Positions 1 to 6,750 of a stretch of 9,915 bases of DNA are shown in pieces; position 1 is the first letter of the stretch, and each line of letters opens with the position of its first letter. Source of the stretch: CAZZCN01 sp964652975 (GTDB lineage Bacteria > Bacillota > Clostridia > Saccharofermentanales > UBA5734). A program made the position numbers and the translations under genes. The DNA is taken from NCBI GenBank assembly GCA_964652975.1, contig CAZZCN010000093.1:1-9915 (forward strand). Reading direction: 5' to 3'. The notes beneath the pieces were generated by a model that was not told the origin of the DNA, ran no database searches, and was given only the letters and a program-made list of their open reading frames with translations.

Positions 1-1241
1 CCATGATCCTGGCCGGCGGGCAGGGAAGCAGGCTCGGTGTCCTGACAAAGTATCTTGCAAAGCCTGCCGTACCTTTCGGTAGTCGTTATAGAATAGTTGA
101 CTTTACACTCAGCAACTGTTCCAATTCCGGAATCGAGACAGTCGGTGTTTTGACACAATATCAGCCATTGGACCTCAATACATACATCGGCAACGGGCAG
201 CCATGGGATCTTGACCGTATATATGGAGGCGCCTATATACTCCCGCCTTACCAGAAAAGCAGCAAAAGCGACTGGTACAAGGGCACAGCTAATGCCATCT
301 ACCAGAACACTGAATTCATTGATAATTACGACCCCAAATACGTTTTAGTACTCTCCGGAGACCATATTTACAAGATGGATTATGCCAAAATGCTAAGAGC
401 TCATATGGATGCAAACGCAGATACCACCATTGCGGTTTTTGAAGTGCCATGGGAGGAAGCATCACGTTTCGGGATAATGAAAACGAATGAAGCGAACGAA
501 ATTACACAGTTTTTTGAGAAGCCTGCCAAGCCCAAGAGTAATCTTGCTTCCATGGGAGTTTACATTTTTACATGGGATGTACTCAAAAAGAAGCTGGAAG
601 AGGACGAGCAGGACAATTCCTCATCACATGATTTCGGCAAGGACATCATTCCAGAGCTTCTAAAAGAGAAGAAAAAGATGATTGCCTATAATTTCTCAGA
701 ATACTGGAAGGATGTTGGAACCATTGAAAGTCTGTGGGAGGCGAATATGGACCTTCTTGACAGACCGGAGGAGATCAATCTGATGGATTCCTCATGGAGG
801 ATTTACAGCAGGAACCCTGTCAAGCCGGCACATTTTATCGAGAAAGGTGCTATAGTCCACAACAGCTGCCTTACAGACGGATGTCTGGTTGAAGGAACAC
901 TGGAGCACTCGGTTGTCTTTAACAGTGTAGTTATAGAGAAAGGCGCAGTCGTAAAGGACTCTGTTCTTATGCCCGGGGTTGTAATTAAATCCAAAGCATA
1001 CGTCAACAGAGCCATTGTAGGAACTGGGACGGTCATAGGCAAAAACACGAAAATCGGATATTCCGCTATTGACTCCAGTCCGTATATAAACACATCAATA
1101 TGTTCCAATGATATCTGCGTTATAGAAAGCAACCTGGTAATCAAGGACAATGCGAATATCCCGTGCAACAGCATGGTAGAGATCAGAGACGACCTGCCAG
1201 ATGACCAGAATGTAATAGCAAGCTCCAAAAAAAGTTTATAG
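1..1241 (+). CDS. glgC: Glucose-1-phosphate adenylyltransferase, catalytic subunit (5' end missing)
   Basis: ADP-glucose pyrophosphorylase makes ADP-glucose from glucose-1-phosphate and ATP, the committed step of bacterial glycogen synthesis in the cytosol. The visible 412 residues start inside the first beta strand. The nucleotide-binding loop AGGQGSRLG (about residues 4-12 from the ATG at 3) normally follows a short N-terminal stretch, so that ATG is probably internal and only a few codons are lost off the window edge. Other family signatures are AKPAVPFG (19-26), the metal-binding SGDHIYKMD with D120, the sugar-phosphate region FFEKP, and YWKDVGTIESLW. From about residue 280 the chain has the hexapeptide-like pattern of a left-handed beta-helix, the usual C-terminal domain. 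All catalytic motifs are intact. It is followed 12 bp later by glgD, almost certainly in one transcript. The TAG stop at 1239-1241 touches the glgD ribosome binding site, so translation may be coupled. Confidence 0.96.
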   Translation, partial: MILAGGQGSRLGVLTKYLAKPAVPFGSRYRIVDFTLSNCSNSGIETVGVLTQYQPLDLNTYIGNGQPWDLDRIYGGAYILPPYQKSSKSDWYKGTANAIYQNTEFIDNYDPKYVLVLSGDHIYKMDYAKMLRAHMDANADTTIAVFEVPWEEASRFGIMKTNEANEITQFFEKPAKPKSNLASMGVYIFTWDVLKKKLEEDEQDNSSSHDFGKDIIPELLKEKKKMIAYNFSEYWKDVGTIESLWEANMDLLDRPEEINLMDSSWRIYSRNPVKPAHFIEKGAIVHNSCLTDGCLVEGTLEHSVVFNSVVIEKGAVVKDSVLMPGVVIKSKAYVNRAIVGTGTVIGKNTKIGYSAIDSSPYINTSICSNDICVIESNLVIKDNANIPCNSMVEIRDDLPDDQNVIASSKKSL

Positions 1242-1245
1242 GGGG
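1240..1245 (+). promoter_or_regulatory. Ribosome binding site of glgD
   Basis: AGGGGG starts within the glgC stop codon and lies 8 nt before the glgD ATG at 1254. It supports that start over the in-frame ATG at 1269 and suggests translational coupling to glgC. Confidence 0.7.
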
Positions 1246-1253
1246 AACAATAT

Positions 1254-2372
1254 ATGTTAATAGATGCAATGGGATTGATTTTGGCGGATAACAACAATAT
1301 ACAGCTGGGCGAACTTACAAAGCCCAGAGCCCTTGCCGCTGTTCCTTTTGCCGGGAGATACCGGATAATCGACTTTATGCTTTCCAACATGGTGAACTCG
1401 GGTATCATAAGCGTCGGAGTTTTAACCAGCAACAAGTATAAATCACTGATGGACCATCTTGGAAACGGTTCTGCATGGGATTTGTCACGTAAGAACAAGG
1501 GACTTTTCATTTTGCCTCCATTTATCAATTCTGAAAGCTATGTATGCAGCCCCAAAGGTGACATAGACGGACTTTCAGGGGTGTTGGATTTTTTCAGAAT
1601 GAACAGGCAAAAATATATTATAATCTCAGGAAGCAATGTTATTTTGAATACTACATTCAACGAAATGGTTGAGGAGCATGAAGAGTCGGGAGCGGACATC
1701 AGTATTTTATTTAATCATGATGGTGTTAACGATAGCGAGCTTTCCGTTATTCTCGAAACTGACAAGAAAAACTGGGTTAAGGATGTCTACATCAAGCCTC
1801 TAAAGCCTGTATCCGACAAAGCGTCTCTCGGAGTGTTTGTTATGAGAAGAGAACTTCTGATAGATATGATTACGGAATCCATTTCCCGTGGAGAAAGTGA
1901 TTTTACATTTGACATGCTTATTCGCAAGAGCAGTTCGCATAAGCTTAGGGGCTTTGAGTTCAAAGGTGTAAGTTTGAGAATCAATTCTATACAAAGTTAT
2001 TTTTCCAGCACAATGAAGCTGATGGAGAAGGAAGTACGTGACCAGCTGTTCATGACCGAGCAGAGAATTTTCACCAAAGTCAAGGACGAGGCGCCGTCTC
2101 TTTACTCCTCCGAATGTGAAGTCAGCAGGTCGCTGATTTCAGATGGATGTACTATCAATGGCAAAGTAGAGAACAGCATGATTTTCAGAGGTGTGACGAT
2201 TTCCAATCGTGCTTGTATCAAGAACAGCATAATAATGCAAAATGTTCATATCTCCGAAGGGTGCGAACTTGAGAATGTTATTATCGACAAAAATTCCATC
2301 TTAAGGCCTGGCATCAAGCTTATCGGACAGGCGAACTATCCGGTGGTAATAGGTAAGAGCTCCATTGTCTGA
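1254..2372 (+). CDS. glgD: GlgD, non-catalytic subunit of glucose-1-phosphate adenylyltransferase
   Basis: This 372-residue paralogue of the preceding GlgC keeps the overall fold: an N-terminal nucleotidyltransferase-like domain with LAAVPFAGRYRIIDFMLSNMVNSGI (about residues 27-51), and a C-terminal left-handed beta-helix from about residue 275. The active-site signatures are lost. GGxGxRL is replaced by ADNNNIQLG (11-19), the lysine of the AKPAVPFG motif is alanine, and the SGDH metal-binding site reads SGSN (S127, N128 in place of Asp-His). In characterised Firmicutes, GlgD forms a heterotetramer with GlgC and raises its activity; the same role is inferred here. The start at 1254 fits the family pattern (a few residues before MGLI) and has a good ribosome binding site. 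The stop codon lies inside the 5' arm of a 13-bp hairpin that opens the structured glgD-glgA gap. Confidence 0.93.
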   Translation: MLIDAMGLILADNNNIQLGELTKPRALAAVPFAGRYRIIDFMLSNMVNSGIISVGVLTSNKYKSLMDHLGNGSAWDLSRKNKGLFILPPFINSESYVCSPKGDIDGLSGVLDFFRMNRQKYIIISGSNVILNTTFNEMVEEHEESGADISILFNHDGVNDSELSVILETDKKNWVKDVYIKPLKPVSDKASLGVFVMRRELLIDMITESISRGESDFTFDMLIRKSSSHKLRGFEFKGVSLRINSIQSYFSSTMKLMEKEVRDQLFMTEQRIFTKVKDEAPSLYSSECEVSRSLISDGCTINGKVENSMIFRGVTISNRACIKNSIIMQNVHISEGCELENVIIDKNSILRPGIKLIGQANYPVVIGKSSIV

Positions 2373-2394
2373 AAGAATAGAATTCTTTCAGACA
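2366..2394. repeat. Perfect 13-bp hairpin spanning the glgD stop codon
   Basis: TGTCTGAAAGAAT (2366-2378) is the exact reverse complement of ATTCTTTCAGACA (2382-2394), with loop AGA. The glgD TGA stop (2370-2372) is in the 5' arm. An A-rich rather than T-rich stretch follows, so it is not a rho-independent terminator on the plus strand. It could protect or define the glgCD mRNA 3' end. It is the first hairpin of repeat copy A. Confidence 0.8.
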
Positions 2395-2408
2395 AGAAAA
2401 AAACCATT

Positions 2409-2428
2409 TGGCAGCATAGAGGCTGCCA
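2409..2428. repeat. Second hairpin of repeat copy A
   Basis: TGGCAGC (2409-2415) pairs with GCTGCCA (2422-2428) around loop ATAGAG. It is extendable by U-G and U-A pairs at the base (2408/2429, 2407/2430). The heptamer AAACCAT flanks it on both sides (2401-2407 and 2430-2436). Confidence 0.7.
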
Positions 2429-2437
2429 GAAACCATA

Positions 2438-2463
2438 GTATGAAAGAATAGATTCTTTCATAC
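2438..2463. repeat. First hairpin of repeat copy B
   Basis: GTATGAAAGAA (2438-2448) pairs with TTCTTTCATAC (2453-2463) around loop TAGA. Against copy A the stem differs by C to A on the left arm and G to T on the right arm, which keeps the pair intact. Confidence 0.75.
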
Positions 2464-2468
2464 ATTTT

Positions 2469-2524
2469 AAAAATCATTTGACAACATCGAAGTTGTCAGA
2501 AACCTTCGGTTTCACATGATTTTT
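2469..2524 (+). repeat. Three-way junction of repeat copy B
   Basis: The 9-bp outer stem 2469-2477/2516-2524 encloses TGACAAC (2479-2485) with GTTGTCA (2492-2498), then immediately GAAACC (2499-2504) with GGTTTC (2508-2513). Junction nucleotides are one T on the left and AC on the right. The inner 7-bp hairpin differs from copy A by two compensated pairs (G-C to A-T). A short T run is part of the outer right arm, so a weak terminator role cannot be excluded, but no standard GC-rich stem plus U tract is present. Confidence 0.55.
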
Positions 2525-2585
2525 CATATTATTTTATGGTTTTTCTTGGCTAATAAAGAATAAATTTTTTCACACTATTGAGAAA

Positions 2586-2592
2586 AAGGAGG
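2586..2592 (+). promoter_or_regulatory. Ribosome binding site of glgA
   Basis: AAGGAGG, a near-perfect anti-16S match, sits 8 nt before the ATG at 2601. I found no convincing promoter between 2545 and 2585, so glgA is probably transcribed from upstream through the structured element. Confidence 0.85.
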
Positions 2593-2600
2593 ATATACAC

Positions 2601-4079
2601 ATGAAGCGAAATGAGAAGAAGACAGGTAAAAAAAATCCTTCAGTACTATTTATTTCCTCTGAAGTCTCACCATTTGCAAAAGTCGGAGGACTGGCGGATG
2701 TTGTGGGCTCCCTGCCGAAAGTGCTTATAGAGCAGGGTTGTGACGCAAGGGTTATAGTTCCTTTTTATCGTAAGATCAAGGACACCTATCTTGAGAAAGC
2801 AAAGCTTATCAAATGGTCAATGATCAAGCTTGGATGGCGTTCACAGTACAGTGGATTGTATGAGTATGTACACGAAGGTGTGACATATTATTTTATTGAT
2901 AACGAATATTTTTTTGGGAACGAGAAAATATATATCGAATATACTTTTGATATCGAGAGGTTTTGTTTTTTCCAGAGAGCGGTTCTTGATGCAGTAGGCG
3001 AAGCGATGAATTTTTATCCTGATATCCTGCACTGCAACGACTGGCAGTCCGGGATGATTCCGTGTCTGCTCAAGGCGCATTACCAGTCAGTCGGATTTCT
3101 GACAAATATCAAAACTATCTTTACAATTCACAATCTAAAATACCAGGGAATTCACAGTAAGACCATGGTAGAAGACCTTCTCGACCTGCCAGCGCTATTC
3201 ATGAACAACGATGGCGCGATGCTTGGTGGAGACGCTAATTTTCTCAAGGCTGGAATTGTTTATTCCGATGCTATATCAACGGTATCGGAAACTTATGCCA
3301 GGGAGATTTTTACACCGGAATACGGTGAGGGACTGGAAGGTGTTTTACAGAAATATTCCTATAAGCTTACCGGAATAGTAAACGGAATAGACATTGCAGA
3401 GTACAATCCCGAGTCAGACCCATATATCACCAATAAATTTAGTTCAGAGATGGTTTTTGTTAATAAACGCAAGTGCAAAGCCAAGCTGCAAGAAGAACTC
3501 GGTCTAGTCAAAACCGTCAAAATCCCTTTGATAGGTATGATTACAAGGCTTGTTGACCAGAAGGGACTGGACCTGCTTCTGGATATAATTGATGACCTTG
3601 TTCAAATTCCTGCACAACTCGCAGTTCTCGGAACCGGTGATCCGTATTATGAATCAGCACTGATTGATCTGGCATCCAAATACCCCGATAACCTTTCTGT
3701 CTCGATTACTTTCGATAATCCGCTGGCACACAGGATTTATGCCGGATCCGATATGTTCATGATGCCGTCTTTGTTTGAGCCTTGCGGGCTTTCCCAGATG
3801 ATAAGCATGACTTATGGTACAGTACCGATAGTGAGGGAGACTGGCGGACTGAAGGATACAGTTATTCCGTATAATGAATTTACAGGCGAGGGCACAGGGT
3901 TTTCATTCCAAAATTCCTTTGCCGGTGAACTTCTTTTGATTACAAGAGTAGCATGCGAGGTTTTCAAAAAGAAGAAAGAGGCGTGGAAATGGCTTATGCT
4001 TAACGGTATGAATTCAGACTTTTCATGGAACGCTTCTGCGGCCAAATATCTTGAACTATATAAAAAGATCCAAGCTTGA
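2601..4079 (+). CDS. glgA: Glycogen synthase (ADP-glucose dependent, GT5)
   Basis: The enzyme transfers glucose from ADP-glucose to the non-reducing end of alpha-1,4-glucan in the cytosol. At 492 residues it is close to the usual 475-490, with a short Lys-rich N-terminal extension (about residues 2-12) before VLFISSEVSPF. Family motifs are present: KVGGL at 27-31 (ADP-glucose-binding KxGG loop), HCNDWQSGMIP, TIHNLKYQG, NFLKAGIVYSDAISTVS, FTPEYGEGL, SLFEPCGLSQM with E393 as the conserved acceptor-domain glutamate, and ETGGLKDTV with TGGL at 414-417. The two Rossmann-like halves of a GT-B fold are complete, with no sign of damage. The start is supported by AAGGAGG 8 nt upstream. It lies 228 bp after glgD, with the structured repeat element between, and 95 bp before the GH13 gene. 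It uses the ADP-glucose made by GlgC/GlgD. Confidence 0.97.
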   Translation: MKRNEKKTGKKNPSVLFISSEVSPFAKVGGLADVVGSLPKVLIEQGCDARVIVPFYRKIKDTYLEKAKLIKWSMIKLGWRSQYSGLYEYVHEGVTYYFIDNEYFFGNEKIYIEYTFDIERFCFFQRAVLDAVGEAMNFYPDILHCNDWQSGMIPCLLKAHYQSVGFLTNIKTIFTIHNLKYQGIHSKTMVEDLLDLPALFMNNDGAMLGGDANFLKAGIVYSDAISTVSETYAREIFTPEYGEGLEGVLQKYSYKLTGIVNGIDIAEYNPESDPYITNKFSSEMVFVNKRKCKAKLQEELGLVKTVKIPLIGMITRLVDQKGLDLLLDIIDDLVQIPAQLAVLGTGDPYYESALIDLASKYPDNLSVSITFDNPLAHRIYAGSDMFMMPSLFEPCGLSQMISMTYGTVPIVRETGGLKDTVIPYNEFTGEGTGFSFQNSFAGELLLITRVACEVFKKKKEAWKWLMLNGMNSDFSWNASAAKYLELYKKIQA

Positions 4080-4166
4080 AATAATTGTATCAAAAAATAG
4101 TGGTATCTAACGAAAAATTAAAGCTTGGTTAGAATGTAAGAGTAATAGTAAACACAAAGCAATATT

Positions 4167-4170
4167 GGAG
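4167..4170 (+). promoter_or_regulatory. Ribosome binding site of the GH13 gene, close spacing
   Basis: GGAG (within TTGGAG) lies only 4 nt before the ATG at 4175, shorter than the 6-8 nt at the other genes here. This may lower translation. No better start is seen nearby. Confidence 0.5.
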
Positions 4171-4174
4171 TTAT

Positions 4175-6337
4175 ATGGAACTTTATCACAACAGCAGACA
4201 GACAAGATATAGAAATCCGTTTGGAGCGGTCCCAACTGATGAGAAAGTAGTAATAGGAATCGAGTTATCCGGATTTGAATGTTTTCATGACTGCTACCTC
4301 GGCTATTCGTATGGACTAAAATCGTTTTCTGAGGGTAGGATCAGGATGACCTGCTCAGAAAAGGAACCCGGTTTTTATACTTGTAATTTCAAAGTACCTG
4401 CTGAAAGCTGTCTAGTGTTTTACTGGTTTGAGGTAATTACAGATAATTCTATAGTATATTATACGAAAAATACAATTACCAACGATGGCTCTGGAACAAA
4501 ATCCAATACAAAGCCGGCTGTTATTTCTAAAACAGATAACCAACCGATTCCTTTTCAAATTACAGTTTTTAGCAGAGATTTCAAGACACCCGACTGGTTC
4601 AAGGGGGCGGTGGTCTATCAGATTTTTCCCGATAGGTTTTCAAGGGGCAGCAAGTACTCTTTTGAGGGTATGACTGGTGCGCGTGACATACCGGAGCGTC
4701 TTTTCCACGAAAACTGGAACACCGATGTCGACTTTATAGGAACACCGGAAAATGGATATATGGCTTGCGACTTTTTCGGGGGAAGTATCAACGGAATAAG
4801 AGAAAAGCTTGATTACTTAAAAGCGCTGGGTGTTGATGCAATATATCTGAATCCAGTTTTCGAAAGCAAATCCAATCACCGGTACGATACAGGAAATTAC
4901 GAAAAAATCGATCCTATTCTTGGTTCGAACGATGAGTTTGAGGAATTTTGTGCACAGGCAAATGAATTGTCGATACAAGTGATACTTGATGGCGTTTTCA
5001 GCCACACAGGCGCTGACAGCATATATTTTAACAAGTACGGCAGATATGGCAGAGAAGGTGCTTATCAGGATGCAGAGGGTAAAGCAAAGTCGCCGTATTT
5101 TTCATGGTATAACTTCAAAATCCTGCACGGAGTGATTTCGTATGATTCATGGTGGGGGTTCAAGGATCTGCCGAATGTCAACGAAAACGATCTTTTATAT
5201 AAGGATTATATGCTCGGACCGGACGGAATTGTCAAAAACTGGATTCGCAAAGGCGTCGGCGGATGGCGACTTGATGTGTCCGACGAAATTCCGGACTCGT
5301 TTCTAAGGGAACTTCGTAAATCCGTTAAATGCGAAAACAAGGATGCCATCATCATGGGTGAAGTCTGGGAGGACGCCAGCAACAAAGTAAGCTATGGAGA
5401 ATTCAGGGATTTTCTTATAGGCAATACCCACGATTGCGTTATGGGTTATCCGTTTAGAAACACCGTCCTTGCCTGGCTTTCAGGGAAATGCGGGGTTGCC
5501 GACATGGTCAACAGACTTGAGACAATCCGTGAGAATTATCCTGTCGAATCTTTTTATTGCAATTTGAATCTTATAAGCAGTCATGACATCGTACGTGCCA
5601 TAACCGAACTCGTTGGAGAACACCAGCCGGACACAAGACTGGAGCAGGCAAAACGATATCTGACCGCAGAACAGAGAGCAAGAGGTGAAAGGCTTCTAAG
5701 ACTTGCTATGCTTATGCAGTTTACCACTCCTGGTGCGCCAAGCGTGTATTATGGCGACGAGATCGCCATGGAAGGATATAGCGACCCTTTCAACAGAAGA
5801 ACTTTTGACTGGCAGAAACTAGAGCAAAGAAACTGTGAGATTACTGACTGGTTATCCGCTTTGCTTTCATTTCGCAAAGAGCACAGTGTATTTCTTACAG
5901 GATATATTGAGTATTTGAATTATAGTGACGATTTGCTGGTTTTCAAGAGATTTATGGCACCTCAAATTAATCAGGAAAATAACTCGGACAAATCTAGCGA
6001 AGATGTAACAGGTAAAGCTAGTGACGGACATTCTATTATCGTAAATGAAACAGCTAACGACAATGTAAACGATAAAACATACAATAATGAAAACGAAGAA
6101 CAAGTTGGTCAATTAAACGATAATATTCCAATTAATAAATCACTGATTTCTATAGAATCACAAACTGTTAAAACAGTTGATGCTTTCGGCAAAAATTTTG
6201 ATTATGAGGAGCCATTCTACATTGCAATTAACCGCAGGGAGTATGTCCAACATATCAGCCTTCCTGATTATGAAGGTGATCTGGCCGCTTTGTCCGGGGT
6301 TATTATTCAAGGTGGAATCAGAGTATTCGAAGTGTAG
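4175..6337 (+). CDS. Cytosolic GH13 alpha-glucan hydrolase (neopullulanase/amylopullulanase-like)
   Basis: The 720-residue protein has no signal peptide. Residues 1 to about 140 form an N-terminal beta-sandwich typical of neopullulanase-type enzymes (NSRQTRYRNPFGAV near the start). The catalytic barrel begins at VVYQIFPDRFSRG. The four GH13 conserved regions are visible: DGVFSH (272-277), GWRLDV with nucleophile D367 and R365, GEVWED with acid/base E396, and SSHD with H470 and D471. YYGDEIAMEGYSDPFNRRTFDW (split here as YYGDEIAMEG then YSDPFNRRTFDW) closes the barrel. The C-terminal sheet (DLLVFKRF, then FYIAINRR) is interrupted by about 84 Asn/Asp/Ser-rich residues (594-677). It probably cleaves alpha-1,4 and perhaps alpha-1,6 links in glycogen or maltodextrins; exact specificity cannot be read. 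The start has GGAG only 4 nt upstream. No clear promoter or terminator separates it from glgA, so co-transcription is plausible. Confidence 0.9.
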   Translation: MELYHNSRQTRYRNPFGAVPTDEKVVIGIELSGFECFHDCYLGYSYGLKSFSEGRIRMTCSEKEPGFYTCNFKVPAESCLVFYWFEVITDNSIVYYTKNTITNDGSGTKSNTKPAVISKTDNQPIPFQITVFSRDFKTPDWFKGAVVYQIFPDRFSRGSKYSFEGMTGARDIPERLFHENWNTDVDFIGTPENGYMACDFFGGSINGIREKLDYLKALGVDAIYLNPVFESKSNHRYDTGNYEKIDPILGSNDEFEEFCAQANELSIQVILDGVFSHTGADSIYFNKYGRYGREGAYQDAEGKAKSPYFSWYNFKILHGVISYDSWWGFKDLPNVNENDLLYKDYMLGPDGIVKNWIRKGVGGWRLDVSDEIPDSFLRELRKSVKCENKDAIIMGEVWEDASNKVSYGEFRDFLIGNTHDCVMGYPFRNTVLAWLSGKCGVADMVNRLETIRENYPVESFYCNLNLISSHDIVRAITELVGEHQPDTRLEQAKRYLTAEQRARGERLLRLAMLMQFTTPGAPSVYYGDEIAMEGYSDPFNRRTFDWQKLEQRNCEITDWLSALLSFRKEHSVFLTGYIEYLNYSDDLLVFKRFMAPQINQENNSDKSSEDVTGKASDGHSIIVNETANDNVNDKTYNNENEEQVGQLNDNIPINKSLISIESQTVKTVDAFGKNFDYEEPFYIAINRREYVQHISLPDYEGDLAALSGVIIQGGIRVFEV
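5954..6205 (+). other. Low-complexity insertion coding segment within the GH13 gene
   Basis: This in-frame stretch encodes residues about 594-677, rich in Asn, Asp, Glu, Ser and Lys (for example ETANDNVNDKTYNNENEEQ). It separates two strands that are adjacent in ordinary family members, DLLVFKRF and FYIAINRR. Its DNA is more AT-rich by eye than the flanks. It is probably a disordered acidic loop on the C-terminal beta-sandwich. Confidence 0.6.
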
Positions 6338-6385
6338 GTTGTGTTAAAATTCCGATATACTTCGGCGGCGTCAGTGATTGTTGAA

Positions 6386-6409
6386 GAAATTCTGACTAAG
6401 CAGAATTTC
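6386..6409 (+). terminator. Hairpin after the GH13 gene, possible weak terminator
   Basis: GAAATTCTG (6386-6394) and CAGAATTTC (6401-6409) form a perfect 9-bp stem with loop ACTAAG, 49 bp after the GH13 stop. No T run follows, so it is not a classical intrinsic terminator. It may be an mRNA 3'-end stabiliser. Confidence 0.35.
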
Positions 6410-6510
6410 CATAGATATAAAACATTAGTTTTGTCATAATATATCTTCACATGCCTATTCTACAATAACATACGCAACATAGAAAATATGTTTTTACGAG
6501 ATTTGATATT

Positions 6511-6530
6511 AAAAAACCACTATCCAGTGG
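6511..6530 (-). terminator. Terminator-like hairpin facing left
   Basis: Read on the minus strand, CCACT-GGAT-AGTGG is followed directly by six T residues, the form of a short rho-independent terminator for leftward transcription. No leftward gene survives in the window. The plus strand lacks a comparable T run, though limited bidirectional use cannot be excluded. Confidence 0.45.
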
Positions 6531-6666
6531 CTTTGGTGGCATTTATTTAGTTTGTAAGTGTCGAAAACCCGTCAATATATTTTATACAACAAAAATAGTT
6601 TTGCGGTTCATATCTTTGTTTGCTAAAAGACATCAAAGAGACATAAAGTAAAAATCTTACCCTTGT

Positions 6667-6695
6667 TTTTGAAGGGATACTTGCTAAAATATAAT
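6667..6695 (+). promoter_or_regulatory. Candidate sigma-A-type promoter for the alpha-galactosidase gene
   Basis: A perfect -10 hexamer TATAAT (6690-6695) lies 17 nt after a partial -35 match, TTTTGA (6667-6672). It would give a leader of about 140 nt. Perfect TATAAT matches arise by chance in AT-rich DNA, so the call is tentative, but it is the best promoter in this gap. Confidence 0.4.
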
Positions 6696-6727
6696 TAATA
6701 AATTGGTATTAGTTTTGTTACTTGTGA

Positions 6728-6750
6728 ACTAACTACATATTAAAGTTAGT
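6728..6750. promoter_or_regulatory. Inverted repeat in the leader, possible operator
   Basis: ACTAAC (6728-6733) and GTTAGT (6745-6750) are inverted with an 11-nt spacer, just downstream of the candidate promoter. This is where a repressor of a sugar-utilisation gene could bind. The repeat is short and may be chance. Confidence 0.2.

Larger units (their letters stand above)
2366..2544 (+). repeat. Structured glgD-glgA intergenic element: two nested, covarying repeat units
   Basis: Two copies of a roughly 70-nt unit occur in tandem: copy A anchored at TGAAAG 2370 through AGAAACC 2434, copy B at 2441 through 2504, about 80% alike by eye. Each has a long hairpin, an A-rich spacer, then a 7-bp hairpin. 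Copy B is closed by AAAAATCAT (2469-2477) pairing with ATGATTTTT (2516-2524). This encloses two hairpins, TGACAAC/GTTGTCA and GAAACC/GGTTTC, as a three-way junction. Copy A has the matching outer arms AAAAACCAT (2399-2407) and ATGGTTTTT (2536-2544), but all of copy B sits between them. The copies differ at four stem pairs, and each difference is matched on the other arm. I see no ORF or classical terminator here. It may be a cis-acting RNA between glgCD and glgA, or a member of a dispersed repeat family. Function is unknown; the structure rests on complementarity found by eye. Confidence 0.7.

Noticed and set aside
803..1528. 241-codon open frame on the minus strand across the glgC-glgD junction
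   Set aside because: It lies opposite two strongly supported genes, has no family motifs and no ribosome binding site that I could see. It is a shadow of the plus-strand coding.
2478..2506. TTGACA at 2478-2483 as a -35 box for glgA
   Set aside because: No -10-like hexamer lies 16-18 nt downstream, and the bases belong to the copy B hairpin stem.
2499..2530. GAAACC/GGTTTC hairpin followed by ATGATTTTT as an intrinsic terminator before glgA
   Set aside because: The stem is only 6 bp with little GC. The T run starts late and pairs perfectly with an upstream A run, so the three-way junction explains it better.
2366..2544. CRISPR array or tRNA cluster from repeated hairpins
   Set aside because: There are only two diverged copies with internal palindromes, no unique spacers of even length, no cloverleaf and no CCA or anticodon arm.
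4080..4174. Promoter or terminator between glgA and the GH13 gene
   Set aside because: No hexamer pair with good spacing and no stem followed by T residues was found. Weak TTGTAT and TATCTA matches are badly spaced.
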